Virus record (IMG/VR): IMGVR_UViG_3300030102_008089
Location: 1-22,825 of that record
Length of the DNA stretch: 22,825 bases
Reading direction: 5' to 3' (one strand)
Source of the DNA: a virus
Positions 21,210 through 22,825 of the stretch are shown in pieces. The position numbers were made by a program, and so were the translations under genes. Under the pieces are notes generated by a model that worked only from the letters and a program-made list of their open reading frames with translations, had not been told where the DNA came from and made no database searches. Numbering within the stretch: the stretch's first letter is position 1; every line of letters begins with the position of its first letter.

Positions 21210-22121
21210 ATGGGACGTCGTAATCAATGCCAACACTGTGGAGACTGGGGTCACAACCGTCGTGGTTGCCCACAAATCAAAGCCGCCTATGCCAGAGTCG
21301 AGGAGCTTGCCAAGAAATATGGCATCGAGCGTTCGGAAGATGAGCGTGCTTATGCTTCCACTCAGTGGATCAGTAGAATCAACGATGCTGTCGAAGCCGC
21401 TGGCAATACCGAGGATGAAGTGTCCTGGCGTGATCGTTGGCTTTGGGAAGAGATTGCCGATCGCAAGATCGCCCAGGCTAAAAAGAACAAGCGTGGTCGG
21501 GTCTGCGGTTTCTGCGGCGAGAGCGGACACAACGCTCGGACCTGCCCAGCCAAGAAGCAGCATCGCAAGGATGCTGACGCTATGCAAGGTCTGGCTCACC
21601 GAGTTGTCGCTGCCTGCCTGAGCAACGCTGGTATTGTCCCTGGAGCTTTGATGCGACTCAGAGAATGGAACTGGAAGATTGACGACTATGAGCAAGTGAT
21701 GTGCATGGTCACGGGCATCAACTGGGAGCGTGTTGCTGCGCCTGGTTATGACAGCCACCAAGGCTTACCTCGCCACTTTGACGATTGGTTCAAGGGCCCG
21801 ATCATCAAGGTTCGCAAGCCTGACGGACAAGAGGGATACCTTCGGCTTCCCCAAAGCATCAAGCAGCAAAGCCATTACCGCTACTACGAGGGCGATTCAG
21901 TCAGTCACGGTCTGGTGAGCGGTGTTGTCGGCGGTCCTGTCAACAAGAACAGCGGCTGGAAGGGTGACAATGTTACCCTGCTCAGCCCCGATGCCTACGG
22001 TGTCTATCACTGGGGCGTCAACAAGGATGACGACTCGGGCGAGCGGCTGGTTGCCGGTGGCGAACTTGAGGAAGAAGTCAACAATCTCATCAACCAAGTT
22101 TCAAGGTGGGTGGAACACTAA
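21210..22121 (+). CDS. Double CCHC zinc-knuckle protein
   Basis: A 303-residue protein with ATG 21210 behind GGAGAGAGGGAGAGAACAA; GTG 21189 is not needed. Two retroviral-type zinc knuckles follow C-x2-C-x4-H-x4-C exactly: CQHCGDWGHNRRGC (7-20) and CGFCGESGHNARTC (99-112). Between them is a helical SWRDRWLWEEIADRKIAQAKK. The C-terminal half (ALMRLREWNWKIDDYEQVMCMV, GYLRLPQSIKQQSHYRYYEGDSV, DNVTLLSPDAYGVYHWG) is strand-rich and unrecognised. CCHC knuckles bind single-stranded RNA or DNA. Codons are strongly GC-rich compared with neighbours, suggesting high expression from the promoter at 21157. Confidence 0.88.
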   Translation: MGRRNQCQHCGDWGHNRRGCPQIKAAYARVEELAKKYGIERSEDERAYASTQWISRINDAVEAAGNTEDEVSWRDRWLWEEIADRKIAQAKKNKRGRVCGFCGESGHNARTCPAKKQHRKDADAMQGLAHRVVAACLSNAGIVPGALMRLREWNWKIDDYEQVMCMVTGINWERVAAPGYDSHQGLPRHFDDWFKGPIIKVRKPDGQEGYLRLPQSIKQQSHYRYYEGDSVSHGLVSGVVGGPVNKNSGWKGDNVTLLSPDAYGVYHWGVNKDDDSGERLVAGGELEEEVNNLINQVSRWVEH

Positions 22122-22130
22122 GGAGAAACA

Positions 22131-22304
22131 ATGACAACTGAAGAACTAATTAATCAAATGGCACAGACTTTATTAACATTAGAGAAAGCGTATGCTATGA
22201 TGTATGAAATGACGATGGAGAACCATAAACGGCTCAACCATCTTGAAAAAGAATTTCTCAAACTAGAAAAAGCTCAGAAAAAACGAGCAGAAAGGATCCT
22301 TTAA
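22131..22304 (+). CDS. 57-residue coiled-coil miniprotein
   Basis: ATG 22131 follows CTAAGGAGAAACA, a strong site, ten bases after the preceding stop. The product TEELINQMAQTLLTLEKAYAMM... continues as a single charged helix (RLNHLEKEFLKLEKAQKKRAERIL) with heptad leucines, so a coiled coil is likely. Its stop overlaps the next ATG (TAATG). Good ribosome site and tight spacing make it a real gene; function unknown. Confidence 0.75.
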   Translation: MTTEELINQMAQTLLTLEKAYAMMYEMTMENHKRLNHLEKEFLKLEKAQKKRAERIL

Positions 22305-22825
22305 TGAACAAGGATGATTTTTTTAAGGCGTGTCTTGAAGATCCAGACTTCGAAAAGAACAACTGTTTTATGTTGCCGATCGATCTGACTGATCTTTCCG
22401 ATCACGAAGGTGCAAACGAAGTTCGGGTTGTGTTAACCGCTCGCCCTAAGCTTAAGCAGCAGCTTAAGGAATACATCGAGGAAGGGAACACTTTCGATGA
22501 TGGTTCGGGTATCGGTCCTGTTTTGCGTCCGAACATTGTCCCTATCACTGTGTCGGGACCTTCAACGAATCCCACGCAGGATGATGGTTTTAATCGCCAC
22601 CGTGAAATTAGGGCGCTGGCTAAGGAGAACCCAGAGATTACTCACATCTTTGCTACCCGCAGTGACCACAAGAACGAAGCGGGACGCCCAGCTACTAGTG
22701 CTCGCACTTGGTCAATGCTGAACTCCAACGAGACCCTGGACGAAGCACCCGCAACGGATGCTGATTATATTAATGCTGCGGTGGTTGATATCAAGAACAA
22801 CTTGCGCTTTGGGTCGGATTATGAA
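22304..22825 (+). CDS. Unknown phage protein, 3' partial
   Basis: ATG 22304 lies behind AAAGGATCCTTTA and overlaps the preceding stop. 174 residues are visible and the frame runs off the right edge. The N-terminus is acidic (NKDDFFKACLEDPDFEKNN), then LPIDLTDLSDHEGANEVRVVLTARPKLKQQLKEYI, a Gly/Pro-rich segment (FDDGSGIGPVLRPNIVPITVSGP) and THIFATRSDHKNEAGRPATSARTW. No family recognised; the layout does not match the SH3-like genes. GC-rich codons like those of the 21210 gene suggest the same expression class. Confidence 0.78.
   Translation, partial: MNKDDFFKACLEDPDFEKNNCFMLPIDLTDLSDHEGANEVRVVLTARPKLKQQLKEYIEEGNTFDDGSGIGPVLRPNIVPITVSGPSTNPTQDDGFNRHREIRALAKENPEITHIFATRSDHKNEAGRPATSARTWSMLNSNETLDEAPATDADYINAAVVDIKNNLRFGSDYE

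Noticed and set aside
21150-21761. Minus-strand frame of 203 residues opposite the zinc-knuckle gene
   Set aside because: It lacks a ribosome site and known motif, and the + strand has exact CCHC motifs.

Overview
This window is a gene-dense piece of a large tailed-phage genome (class Caudoviricetes), probably a T4-like or larger myovirus. The reasons are: every supported gene is on the + strand; coding density is very high; most neighbouring genes overlap by 1 to 17 bases (ATGA, GTGA and TGATG junctions) behind strong GGAG-type ribosome binding sites; and the content mixes tiny unknown genes with phage-type enzymes (DNA methyltransferases, glutaredoxin, ClpP-like protease, GroEL, lytic transglycosylase, prohead-core-like acidic protein). 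Many of the small proteins look like families common in uncultured marine phages. The host cannot be named. No tRNA, CRISPR array, integrase, transposon or cellular backbone gene was seen, and no gap without a gene exceeds about 135 bases.

Layout. (1) Bases 1-2334: a tandem run of at least eight very small genes that share a '(K/P)xGxLV' opening and look like SH3/KOW-type barrels, then one 178-residue conserved phage protein and one more barrel-like gene. (2) 2318-4646: a four-cysteine small protein, an IMP dehydrogenase/GMP reductase without CBS domains, a DPPF-type methyltransferase, and a sigma-region-4-like HTH protein. (3) 4717-9460: probable head or assembly block, opened by a palindromic regulatory element that recurs at 7245: a very acidic protein, a P-loop kinase, a small protein, an L,D-transpeptidase-like protein, an EF-hand-like protein and a 633-residue unknown. 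(4) 9467-12197: Dam-type methylase, cupin, full-length GroEL, then a clear intrinsic terminator. (5) 12289-13287: three small membrane genes (coiled-coil/TM, 44-residue TM, HEXXH protease), a lysis-like or envelope-directed set. (6) 13345-19309: begins at a sigma70-like promoter; small unknown genes, glutaredoxin, ClpP, lytic transglycosylase, membrane miniproteins and a YkuK-type RNase H-like protein, ending at a second terminator. (7) 19376-21153: GapR-like small protein, a papain-like peptidase whose start codon is missing, more barrel-like genes and a membrane protein. (8) 21210-end: a second sigma70-like promoter drives a double zinc-knuckle protein, followed by a coiled-coil miniprotein and a truncated unknown gene.

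How it may work together. Chaperonin, ClpP and glutaredoxin suggest control of protein folding and turnover during infection. The IMPDH-like enzyme points to purine nucleotide control, and the two methyltransferases to DNA modification. The most distinctive element is the dispersed, expanded family of tiny SH3-like proteins (about a dozen, some fused to other domains). Their function is unknown; they are the best candidate here for an undescribed system. The regulatory layer that can be read directly is two matching TTGAC-type promoters, two copies of ATAGTNNACTATTTATA, two terminators and one ribosome-site hairpin.
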